Positions 1-6,416 of a stretch of 17,412 bases of DNA are shown here, in pieces (within the stretch, counting starts at the first letter, position 1; each line of letters opens with the position of its first letter). Under the pieces are notes generated by a model. That model searched no databases, was not told the origin of the DNA, and saw only the letters and a program-made list of their open reading frames with translations. The position numbers and the translations under genes are program-made. This DNA comes from Ornithomonoglobus_A sp045537455 (GTDB taxonomy: Bacteria > Bacillota > Clostridia > UBA1381), in assembly GCA_045537455.1 (NCBI GenBank), contig JAZSPM010000055.1:1-17412 (forward strand). Reading direction: 5' to 3'.

Positions 1-99
1 CTGGATATCTGCTGCTGTTTTGATATCATATTCCTGAATCAAACCGGCTATGATATTCTTTTTTCCTTCACTCATTTTTTCTCTTCTTCTCTTTGCCAT
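1..99 (-). CDS. IS256-family (mutator-type) transposase, N-terminal fragment
   Basis: The minus-strand reading frame starts at the ATG at 99-97 and stays open to the window edge (33 residues). It begins MAKRRREKMSEGKKNIIAGL and continues IQEYDIKTAADIQ. The segment EGKKNIIAGLI-EYDIKTA-DIQ is typical of the N-terminus of IS256-family DDE transposases, which move the element by cut-and-paste or copy-out transposition. An AGGAGG ribosome binding site lies 7 bases upstream. The catalytic residues lie outside the window, so intactness cannot be judged. Confidence 0.8.
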   Translation of the reverse strand, partial: MAKRRREKMSEGKKNIIAGLIQEYDIKTAADIQ

Positions 100-111
100 A
101 AAAAATTCCTC

Positions 112-138
112 CTATGATATATTTCTATTCTATCATAG
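112..138. repeat. Inverted repeat in the transposase leader
   Basis: CTATGATA (112-119) and TATCATAG (131-138) form a perfect 8-bp inverted repeat around an 11-base loop. It lies between the IS end and the transposase start, and its 112-119 arm abuts the AGGAGG site. In RNA it could fold into a hairpin that limits translation from outside transcripts, as known for several insertion sequences. That role is inference. Confidence 0.5.
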
Positions 139-183
139 AAGGAACCAAATTTACAGACTTTTTTTCACACTCTCTTTTTTGAT

Positions 184-1566
184 TTATTTTATACTTTCTA
201 TAAATTCATTTGCAGCTTTTATTGCTTTTTCAGTAGTTTCCCTTGCAGGGCCGCCGATGATTTTTCTGTCATTAACGCAGGTTTCCATGCTTATTGACTC
301 ATATATGTCGGTATCTATAATATCTGAGAATTGCTTGAATTCTTCCATTGTGAAGTCATCAAGATTTTTTGCGTTGGTAACAGCATAATAAACCATCTGA
401 CCTACAACACTGTGAGCTTCTCTGAACGGCAAGCCTTTTTTCACAAGATAATCTGCTACGTCTGTAGCGTTTGTAAATCCGCCCTTAGAGCCTTTTAGCA
501 TATTATCCTTTTTAACAGTCATTGTGGCAATCATGTCGCAGAAAACAGGCAAGCATAGCTTAACTGTATCAATGCTGTCAAATATAGGCTCTTTATCCTC
601 CTGCATATCCTTGTTGTATGCAAGCGGAATACCCTTCATGGTTGTAAGGAGTCCCATCAAGTGACCATATACACGTCCTGTTTTGCCTCGGATAAGCTCT
701 GCAACGTCCGGGTTTTTCTTCTGAGGCATTATCGAAGAACCTGTTGAGAACGCGTCATCCATTTCGACGAATGAAAATTCATGGCTTGACCACAAAATAA
801 GCTCTTCGCAAAATCTCGATAGATGCATCATTATCATCGAAAGACATGAAGCAAGCTCAATAACAAAGTCTCTGTCAGATACACCGTCAAGTGAGTTCAT
901 CGTAACGGCATCAAAGCCAAGCTCCTCAGCTACGAATTCTCTGTCAAGAGGATAAGTTGTTCCTGCGAGTGCACCTGAACCTAAAGGCATAATATTAGTA
1001 CGCTTTCTGCAATCTTCAAGACGCATCAAGTCACGCTTAAACATTTCAAAATATGCCATCATATGATGTGCAAGTGTTATAGGCTGTGCCTTTTGCAGAT
1101 GTGTATATCCGGGCATAATGGTATCTGTGTGGTCAGATGCCAATGATGTGAGTGTTTCAAGTGTATGTATAAGCATATCCTTAATTTCTGAAGTTTCATC
1201 CATAAGATACATTCTTATATCAAGTGCTACCTGGTCGTTTCTGCTTCTTCCTGTATGCAATCTCTTACCTGCATCGCCTATACGGTCGGTGAGAATTTTT
1301 TCGATATTCATGTGAATATCTTCTGCATCAATCAAAAATTCAACATTTCCGTTGTCAATATCTGTTAATATGTTTTTCAGCTCTTTCACTATTGCATCGC
1401 TGTCCTCCTGAGGGATAATGCCTTGTTTGCCAAGCATTGATGCGTGTGCAATAGAGCCTCTTATATCCTGCTTGTACATACGCTTATCGAAGCGTATTGA
1501 TGAGTTAAAATCGTCAACCTTTTTGTCGGTGCTTTTCTGAAAGCGACCGCCCCATAATTTAGCCAT
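184..1566 (-). CDS. argH: Argininosuccinate lyase
   Basis: This enzyme splits argininosuccinate into arginine and fumarate, the last step of arginine synthesis, as a cytoplasmic homotetramer. The 460-residue length is normal for ArgH. It starts MAKLWGGRF, carries the TGRSRNDQV segment (about residues 105-113) and the fumarase/aspartase-superfamily signature GSSIMPQKKNPD (about residue 277), whose serine loop supplies the catalytic base. The ATG at 1566 has an AAAGGA site about 9 bases upstream and a consensus promoter. No argG lies beside it. Downstream the gene runs straight into an insertion sequence with no visible terminator, so the IS may have replaced the original 3' region. The coding sequence itself is complete. 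Confidence 0.97.
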   Translation of the reverse strand: MAKLWGGRFQKSTDKKVDDFNSSIRFDKRMYKQDIRGSIAHASMLGKQGIIPQEDSDAIVKELKNILTDIDNGNVEFLIDAEDIHMNIEKILTDRIGDAGKRLHTGRSRNDQVALDIRMYLMDETSEIKDMLIHTLETLTSLASDHTDTIMPGYTHLQKAQPITLAHHMMAYFEMFKRDLMRLEDCRKRTNIMPLGSGALAGTTYPLDREFVAEELGFDAVTMNSLDGVSDRDFVIELASCLSMIMMHLSRFCEELILWSSHEFSFVEMDDAFSTGSSIMPQKKNPDVAELIRGKTGRVYGHLMGLLTTMKGIPLAYNKDMQEDKEPIFDSIDTVKLCLPVFCDMIATMTVKKDNMLKGSKGGFTNATDVADYLVKKGLPFREAHSVVGQMVYYAVTNAKNLDDFTMEEFKQFSDIIDTDIYESISMETCVNDRKIIGGPARETTEKAIKAANEFIESIK

Positions 1567-1613
1567 AGTATGTAATCCTTTCTGTGGAATAAAATATTAA
1601 TCTTCAATGATAT

Positions 1614-1642
1614 ATTATACTACAAAAACTTAATAAGGTCAA
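1614..1642 (-). promoter_or_regulatory. Sigma-A promoter of argH
   Basis: On the minus strand TTGACC (1642-1637), a 17-base spacer and TATAAT (1619-1614) precede argH. Transcription would start near 1607, giving a leader of about 40 bases. No clear ARG box was recognised. Confidence 0.75.
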
Positions 1643-1672
1643 TAAAAAAATATTAATTTTCTGTAACAAGCC

Positions 1673-1701
1673 TTGAACATATTCAATATTTGGTATATAA
1701 T
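1673..1701 (+). promoter_or_regulatory. Sigma-A promoter of the spoVB-like gene
   Basis: TTGAAC (1673-1678), a 17-base spacer and TATAAT (1696-1701) lie 33 bases before the start codon. The site is divergent from the argH promoter, with about 30 bp between the two -35 boxes. A housekeeping promoter suggests expression outside sporulation as well. Confidence 0.75.
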
Positions 1702-1734
1702 ATACAGATAGAGTCAATGAAAGGAAGCAGGTAA

Positions 1735-3444
1735 ATGTCTGATTTGAAGAAAAATAAAACACATTCCTTTATGGGGAATGTTGCTATAGTTCTTATTGCA
1801 CAGCTTATGGTCAAGCTGCTTGGTATGGTATACCGTATAGTAATAACCAATATCGAAGGCTTTGGGGATTCGGGCAATGCTTTCTATACTGCCGGATTCC
1901 AGATATATACGGTATTGCTTGCAATATCATCTGTGGGAATACCAAATGCGATTGCTAAAATGGTAAGTGAAAGAGTAGCACTTCAGGATTATCGGGGAGC
2001 AAATAAGATATTCAGGACTGCGTTTATTTTGTTTGCAGGGATTGGGCTTGTATGCTCTGCAATACTGTTCTTTGGTGCAGAGTTTTATGCGGTAAATGTT
2101 ATAAATATGCCGGGTGCTCAATATACTGTGCGTGCACTTTCGCCATCTATATTTTTTGTATGTGTGTCGTCTGTTGTGCGAGGGTATTTTCAGGGCATGA
2201 ATGATATGGATGCAACGAGCCGTTCGCAGGTTTTAGAGCAGGTATTCAAATGCTCATTAACGATAGTTTTTGTTGTTTGTGCAGTGAAACAGCCTCCTGA
2301 GATTATGGCAGCGTGGGCAAATGCGGCGTCATCAGCGGCAACGGTATTATCGTTCGGGTATCTTGCATGGTTTTATATGAGACGAAGTAAAGGCATAAAA
2401 GAACAGATAAGGAGTACAGCTGTTGAATCTCTGTCATGCGGAACAGGTAAACTAATGAAGCTTATCCTACAGCTATCAATACCTATTTCACTTGCGTCAA
2501 TAATAACAGCTATCAACAGAGTTATAGACACAGCCACAATAACGAGAGGAATAGAAGCGGCGTTTGCTAACGGAATACCGGCTCATCTTGATGAGGTTGG
2601 TAATATGGTTGCCGCAGTAGCAAATCCTACATTACAGCAGCTAAATGCCGAGGCAGTACGTTTGGCAGGAATGTTATCTAAAAGCGATGTCCTTATAAAC
2701 ACTCCGCTTGCTTTGAATTTTGCATTTGCAACAGTGCTTGTTCCGACAATCGCAGGAGCGTTGGCAGTAGGTAATAAGGAAGAAGCATCAAATAAGGCAA
2801 CATATTCGTTTCTTATTTCAACACTATTGATACTTCCGTGTGCGGCGGGGTATATAGCGCTTGCAGAGCCGATATATAAACTGATATATTTTGGTGCTCC
2901 GTTAGGCTCGGATTTGCTTGCTATAACTGCGGTTTCGCTTATATTCAGTGCACTTAGTCAGACTATGTCGGGAACGCTTCAGGGGATTGGCAAGGTATAC
3001 GTTCCTGCTATAGGGCTTCTTGCGGGCTGTATAATAAAAATAATACTGAATGTACTTTTGATAAGAATACCTGAGATAAATATATACGGTGCTGTTATAA
3101 GCTCAATAGCGTGTCAGTTTGTAGCATTTCTTGTGAGCTTTATAGTTATGTCTAAATACATTTCGCTTAAAATAAGCTTTAAGAAATATGTTTTAAAGCC
3201 TGTTATAGCGTGTGTAGTCATGGGTGCTGTGGCATTCGGTGTATATAGTTTAGCTATGAATATTTTAAGCTTTTCGGCGTTTATAAACAACTTTGCCGCA
3301 ACACTTATTGCGATTGCATCAGGAGTTATAGTATATGCATTGCTTGTGGTAGTTATGAAAATTTTAGATAAAGACGAAATAGAAATGCTTCCCGCAGGAA
3401 ACATGATATACAGATTACTTAAAAAGACAAAATTATATGAATAA
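1735..3444 (+). CDS. SpoVB/MurJ-like polysaccharide (lipid II) flippase
   Basis: The product is a 569-residue polytopic membrane protein of the MOP exporter superfamily (SpoVB/RfbX type). Members flip lipid-linked sugars such as lipid II across the membrane, and B. subtilis SpoVB is needed for spore cortex. It has about fourteen hydrophobic segments spread evenly over its length. The N-terminus GNVAIVLIAQLMVKLLGMVY and the segment GFQIYTVLLAISSVGIPNAI are typical of this family. The AAGGAAG site sits 8 bases before the ATG. Clostridia often carry several paralogues with separate roles, so assignment to sporulation is not proven. The own sigma-A-type promoter suggests vegetative expression. 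It converges on dpaB and shares a bidirectional terminator with it. Confidence 0.88.
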   Translation: MSDLKKNKTHSFMGNVAIVLIAQLMVKLLGMVYRIVITNIEGFGDSGNAFYTAGFQIYTVLLAISSVGIPNAIAKMVSERVALQDYRGANKIFRTAFILFAGIGLVCSAILFFGAEFYAVNVINMPGAQYTVRALSPSIFFVCVSSVVRGYFQGMNDMDATSRSQVLEQVFKCSLTIVFVVCAVKQPPEIMAAWANAASSAATVLSFGYLAWFYMRRSKGIKEQIRSTAVESLSCGTGKLMKLILQLSIPISLASIITAINRVIDTATITRGIEAAFANGIPAHLDEVGNMVAAVANPTLQQLNAEAVRLAGMLSKSDVLINTPLALNFAFATVLVPTIAGALAVGNKEEASNKATYSFLISTLLILPCAAGYIALAEPIYKLIYFGAPLGSDLLAITAVSLIFSALSQTMSGTLQGIGKVYVPAIGLLAGCIIKIILNVLLIRIPEINIYGAVISSIACQFVAFLVSFIVMSKYISLKISFKKYVLKPVIACVVMGAVAFGVYSLAMNILSFSAFINNFAATLIAIASGVIVYALLVVVMKILDKDEIEMLPAGNMIYRLLKKTKLYE

Positions 3445-3452
3445 AAAATAAA

Positions 3453-3496
3453 AGTCCTCAAAACAAACAAATGAGTTGTGTTTTAAGGACTTTTTT
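3453..3496. terminator. Bidirectional terminator between spoVB-like gene and dpaB
   Basis: AGTCCTCAAAAC (3453-3464) pairs with GTTTTAAGGACT (3480-3491) with one wobble. A T run follows on the plus strand (3491-3496), and an A-rich run precedes the stem so that the minus strand also ends in Ts. It serves the two convergent genes. Confidence 0.85.
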
Positions 3497-3499
3497 ATA

Positions 3500-4081
3500 T
3501 TAACAGTCTAATACAGGCTGTAATTGCTGACCGTTAAGAGCGGCTTCAATCGCAGGGATTGTTTGTTCAAAAACCGCAACAAGTGAATTGGGTTTGTTTA
3601 TGTAATCATCCTGAGCAAACGGGATAAAGTAAATATTTTTGTTGTTCATAAGTGTAGCTATGTTTTTTGCGGCAGTGCCTAACCCGTCGTTTGTAGATAC
3701 AGCAAGAAGTACGGGCTTTTGATTTCTCAGATGTGCCTTTACAGCCATAGTTACCGAGGTATCGGCAATTCCTGAAGCAATTTTTGCAAGGGTGTTTCCG
3801 GTGCATGGAAGCACCACAAGGATATCAAGTAAATTTTTCGGGCCTATAGGCTCAGCACTTTTCACATCTGTGATTATATCCTTGCCTGTGATTTCTTTGA
3901 TTCTTTCTGTAAAATATTCAGCAGTTCCGAAGCGTGTATCGGTAGATGCGGAAATGCCACTCATTATGGGAGTTATATCTGCACCTGTTTTTGCGATGCT
4001 TTCAAGTGTTACTAATGCACGCTTAAATGTACAAAAGGAACCGCACATTGCAAATCCTATTTTTTTATCCTTTAAATCCAT
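3500..4081 (-). CDS. dpaB: Dipicolinate synthase subunit B
   Basis: DpaB (SpoVFB) acts with DpaA in the mother cell to convert a dihydrodipicolinate-pathway intermediate to dipicolinic acid, which is then loaded into the forespore. The 193-residue protein is a flavoprotein-fold member of normal length. It begins KKIGFAMCGSFCTFKRAL, a typical DpaB nucleotide-binding start, and contains ILVVLPCTGNTLAKIASGIAD (about residues 87-107), characteristic of flavin-binding Cys-decarboxylase-like subunits. The ATG lies 2 bases after the dpaA stop, and its GGAGGTG site is inside the dpaA end, so the two are translated as a coupled operon. Because the upstream dpaA is interrupted here, dpaB mRNA from the dpaA promoter would have to cross the inserted element unless that element is excised. 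Confidence 0.93.
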   Translation of the reverse strand: MDLKDKKIGFAMCGSFCTFKRALVTLESIAKTGADITPIMSGISASTDTRFGTAEYFTERIKEITGKDIITDVKSAEPIGPKNLLDILVVLPCTGNTLAKIASGIADTSVTMAVKAHLRNQKPVLLAVSTNDGLGTAAKNIATLMNNKNIYFIPFAQDDYINKPNSLVAVFEQTIPAIEAALNGQQLQPVLDC

Positions 4082-4083
4082 AT

Positions 4084-4572
4084 TTACACCTCCAATTCAT
4101 TTATAATATTCATTATTGTATCCTTGATGATAATCCCTGATGTTACAGGACTGATTTTTCCGGGGAGAGATAATGCCCAGATAACCTTAATACCCATTAA
4201 TTTTGCCGCTTCAAAATTGACTCCGCCGGGCTTGGATGCTAAATCAATAATCAGCGTATCAGGATGCACCCGTTTTAACAATGCTTCATCGAGCAGTAAT
4301 GCCGGTACAGTGTTAAAAATAACATCAAATTCATCAATGACATTTTTTAATTCACCTAATGAAAGAGGCTCATAGCCATGCCCTTCAATCATTGCAAGGT
4401 CAGCATATTTTCGGGCTTCAACACATACATTTGCACCAAGACCGTGGAGCATCCTTGAAAGTATTTTACCTATTCGTCCGTAGCCTAATATAAGACACTT
4501 ACTTCCGTGTAATGAAATTGGTGTTTCCTCAATAGCAATTTTGATTGCACCCTCAGCAGTAGGTGTTGCGTT
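4084..4572 (-). CDS. dpaA: DpaA, C-terminal part of a split gene (3' exon-like segment)
   Basis: This is the C-terminal 158 or so residues of dipicolinate synthase subunit A (SpoVFA). From the junction it reads PTAEGAIKIAIEETPISLHG, then a Rossmann motif LILGYGRIGKILSRML, then LIIDLASKPGGVNFEAAK and LPGKISPVTSGIII, all in the order known for SpoVFA. The frame stays open upstream to an ATG at 4647, but those roughly 28 residues (MQYLFLIFRHF...) come from the inserted element, have no good ribosome binding site and do not look like DpaA. The missing N-terminal half lies at 7696-8100 on the same strand. Joining at the shared CCT proline codon gives a 287-residue protein, near the usual length of about 290-300. 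This segment alone should not be functional. Confidence 0.9.
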   Translation of the reverse strand, partial: NATPTAEGAIKIAIEETPISLHGSKCLILGYGRIGKILSRMLHGLGANVCVEARKYADLAMIEGHGYEPLSLGELKNVIDEFDVIFNTVPALLLDEALLKRVHPDTLIIDLASKPGGVNFEAAKLMGIKVIWALSLPGKISPVTSGIIIKDTIMNIINELEV

Positions 4573-4592
4573 ATTGTTATCAGTACGAATTT
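4557..4592. other. att site at the left end of the dpaA-interrupting element
   Basis: The core CAGTAGGTGTTGCGTT (4557-4572) is a direct repeat of CAGCAGGTATTGCGTT at 7710-7725 (14/16 identical). On the element side a half-arm extends to AGTACGAATTT (4582-4592), which is the inverted counterpart of AAATTCGTACT at 7686-7696. The core includes GG at 4562-4563, the predicted crossover dinucleotide. Confidence 0.85.
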
Positions 4593-4641
4593 GTGGAATT
4601 GCAAAAAATAGAGTAAAATGTCGGAAAATCAAAAAAAGGTA

Positions 4642-4670
4642 TTGCAATTATTTTGAATTTAGATTATAAT
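4642..4670 (+). promoter_or_regulatory. Sigma-A promoter of the L,D-transpeptidase gene
   Basis: TTGCAA (4642-4647), a 17-base spacer and TATAAT (4665-4670) lie inside the element, 35 bases before the start codon. Vegetative expression of the cargo gene is therefore likely. In the excised circle this promoter would sit just downstream of the recombinase. Confidence 0.7.
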
Positions 4671-4705
4671 AATAAAGAGTTCATTTTATTTGGGGGAATT
4701 ATTGA

Positions 4706-6262
4706 ATGAAAGAGGAGATTATCGGCATAAAGGAAGAATCGGAAGAAAACGATTTTTCATCTGTAGATGCTGAGCAAGCAGAAGAAAAAACAGAGCCTGT
4801 CTGCGAAACAGAAGAAGTAATAGTTACTAAGAGGCTGAATAAAAGGCTTATAATTACAGCTTCTGTTGTTTTTTCTGTGTTTTTAGCTGTTTATATTAGT
4901 GGTGTGGTTTATTACAGCGAGCATTTTTATGACAACACAACAATTAATGGGTTTCCTTGTTCTAATATGACGGTTGAAGAAGCAGAAAAGAGCGTAATAA
5001 AGGGAGTAGAAAATTATAAATATATAATTTTTGGCAGAGACAATCAAAAAGCAGAAATCAAGGGTAAGGATGTTGAATTAAAGCTTGAAACTATAGGCGA
5101 CCTTAATGAAGCAAAGAAAAGACAAAGCCCGTGGAAGTGGATTTTACCAATAAAACCGAGAATGCAAGCGGTTAATATAATAGTTACCTTAAACGAAGAT
5201 TTGCTCTATAAAAAGCTTCAGGAGCTTGATTATATAAAAACAAGCAAAGAAGCGATGAAGGGTGCAGTATCTAAAATGGTTTATGAGGATGGGGTATTCA
5301 AGGTTAAAAATAAAACAGAAGATAAAGAAAAAGACTTATATTCACAGATGCAGGAATCGTCTTTTAGCAAATTATCAATAGAGGATAAGCGTAAAAATAT
5401 TGTATCACTCAGTAAGCTATACGAGTGTGTAAAAGACGGATTTTACGGCTTATATCCTGACATGGATTTAGACCGTGAAGGATGCTACATATCAATATCA
5501 GAAGAATCGAATATGAAGAAGGCTCTTGAGACCATGAATAAATATGTATCAACAAAGGTGAGCTATAAAAAGGGAGATGATGTCATCTCTCTTGATGGCG
5601 GCTCAATTCATTTATGGGTGTCTGTTGACGATAAATATAATGTTTTCCTTGATAAAGAGCAGGTTGCAAGCTTTGTAAAAAAATTGTCCGCAAAATATAA
5701 TACAGTAGGAATGGAAAGAGATTTTAAAACCTCTAATGATAAGAAAATTAAAATATCAGGCGGGGATTACGGTTGGAAGCTTAATGTAAAAGACGAAACA
5801 GAAGCTTTGTGTGAAATTATAAAAAAGGGCGAAACAGTAGAAAGAGAGCCTATTTTCTCGCAAAGAGCTGAAGCAATGGGAGCTTCTGACATTGATAATA
5901 CATACGTGGAAATAAGCATTAAGGAACAGCATTTATGGTTTTATAAAAACGGAGAGGTTATAGTTTCAACTGATGTTGTAACGGGTAACCCTTATGCAGG
6001 AAACGCCACTCCTACAGGTGTTTACAGATTAAAATATAAAGACCGTGATGCGGTTCTTGTAGGAGCTGATTACCGTACGCCTGTTGAATACTGGATGCCG
6101 TTTAACGGCGGAGTTGGAATGCACGATGCTAATTGGAGAGGGTCATTTGGAGGAGAGATATATCTTGGTGGAGGTTCGCACGGATGTATAAATCTTCCGC
6201 CTTCAATAGCAGGAAAGATATTTTCAAATATTGAAGCCGGTAATGTTGTTATAGTATATTAG
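4706..6262 (+). CDS. Membrane-anchored L,D-transpeptidase (YkuD domain)
   Basis: The 518-residue protein has a short acidic cytoplasmic tail, one membrane segment (about 47-70) and a large extracellular part. The middle (about 80-390) looks like tandem peptidoglycan-binding domains of the PG_binding_4 type. The C-terminal 120 residues are a YkuD catalytic domain with GMHDANW and the active-site motif SHGCINL, in which Cys494 is the nucleophile and His492 its partner. Such enzymes make 3-3 cross-links in peptidoglycan, and some give tolerance to beta-lactams. A GGGGG site precedes the ATG at 4706. The gene is cargo of the dpaA element: it lies wholly between the two att sites. Why a cell-wall enzyme travels with this recombinase is unclear; it could be an adaptive cargo or act during spore wall assembly. 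Confidence 0.9.
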   Translation: MKEEIIGIKEESEENDFSSVDAEQAEEKTEPVCETEEVIVTKRLNKRLIITASVVFSVFLAVYISGVVYYSEHFYDNTTINGFPCSNMTVEEAEKSVIKGVENYKYIIFGRDNQKAEIKGKDVELKLETIGDLNEAKKRQSPWKWILPIKPRMQAVNIIVTLNEDLLYKKLQELDYIKTSKEAMKGAVSKMVYEDGVFKVKNKTEDKEKDLYSQMQESSFSKLSIEDKRKNIVSLSKLYECVKDGFYGLYPDMDLDREGCYISISEESNMKKALETMNKYVSTKVSYKKGDDVISLDGGSIHLWVSVDDKYNVFLDKEQVASFVKKLSAKYNTVGMERDFKTSNDKKIKISGGDYGWKLNVKDETEALCEIIKKGETVEREPIFSQRAEAMGASDIDNTYVEISIKEQHLWFYKNGEVIVSTDVVTGNPYAGNATPTGVYRLKYKDRDAVLVGADYRTPVEYWMPFNGGVGMHDANWRGSFGGEIYLGGGSHGCINLPPSIAGKIFSNIEAGNVVIVY

Positions 6263-6273
6263 ACATAAACAAT

Positions 6274-6307
6274 AAATCACCTCTATATTATAAAATAGAG
6301 GTGATTT
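6274..6307 (+). promoter_or_regulatory. Perfect 13-bp hairpin, terminator and/or SD-sequestering
   Basis: AAATCACCTCTAT (6274-6286) and ATAGAGGTGATTT (6295-6307) pair perfectly around an 8-base loop, 11 bases after the transpeptidase stop. T-rich sequence (TTTTATT) follows, so it can end the transpeptidase transcript. The 3' arm contains the AGAGGTG ribosome binding site of the next small ORF, so any read-through RNA would have that site masked. Confidence 0.75.
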
Positions 6308-6311
6308 TATT

Positions 6312-6416
6312 ATGCAAAATTTAGAAGAATACATAAGAGTAGGCTTGTTAAAGGCTTTATATAAAGAGGGAGTAATTAATGAATATGTATTCAGAAAGCT
6401 GATAAATAAATGCTGA
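6312..6416 (+). CDS. Small 34-residue ORF translationally coupled to the recombinase
   Basis: The ORF starts at the ATG at 6312 behind AGAGGTG (6297-6303) and ends in TGA at 6414-6416, overlapping the recombinase ATG at 6410. The product starts MQNLEEYIRVGLLKALYKEG and ends VINEYVFRKLINKC. It is a likely two-helix peptide resembling small SHOCT-like domains (LLK-LYKEGVI-E--F-K). The overlap suggests coupled translation, so it may be a leader or a recombinase partner. A recombination directionality factor role is possible but nothing in the sequence shows it. Confidence 0.6.
   Translation: MQNLEEYIRVGLLKALYKEGVINEYVFRKLINKC

Larger units (their letters stand above)
1..175 (-). mobile_element. 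End of an IS256-family insertion sequence
   Basis: The left edge holds the 5' end of an IS256-type transposase gene on the minus strand and, beyond its leader, the likely terminal inverted repeat. Read on the minus strand the outer stretch (about 175 to 145) is GAGAGTGTGAAAAAAAGTC followed by TGTAAATTT, which resembles IS256-family ends (...AAAGTCTGTAAA...). The other end lies outside the window, so neither the exact boundary nor the target duplication can be set. The element begins within about 10 bp of the argH stop codon. Confidence 0.7.

Noticed and set aside
50..388. Plus-strand open frame across the IS end and argH 3' region
   Set aside because: It is antisense to argH and the transposase, with no ribosome binding site and low-complexity hydrophobic composition.
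4084..4647. The C-terminal dpaA frame as an independent 187-residue gene starting at 4647
   Set aside because: The first 28 or so residues come from the element, have no good ribosome binding site and no likeness to DpaA. The real N-terminal half is at 7696-8100.
6241..6311. Sigma-E or sigma-K promoter for the recombinase (CATAAACAA at 6264)
   Set aside because: It has one mismatch to the -10 pattern and no matching -35 element at the required distance.
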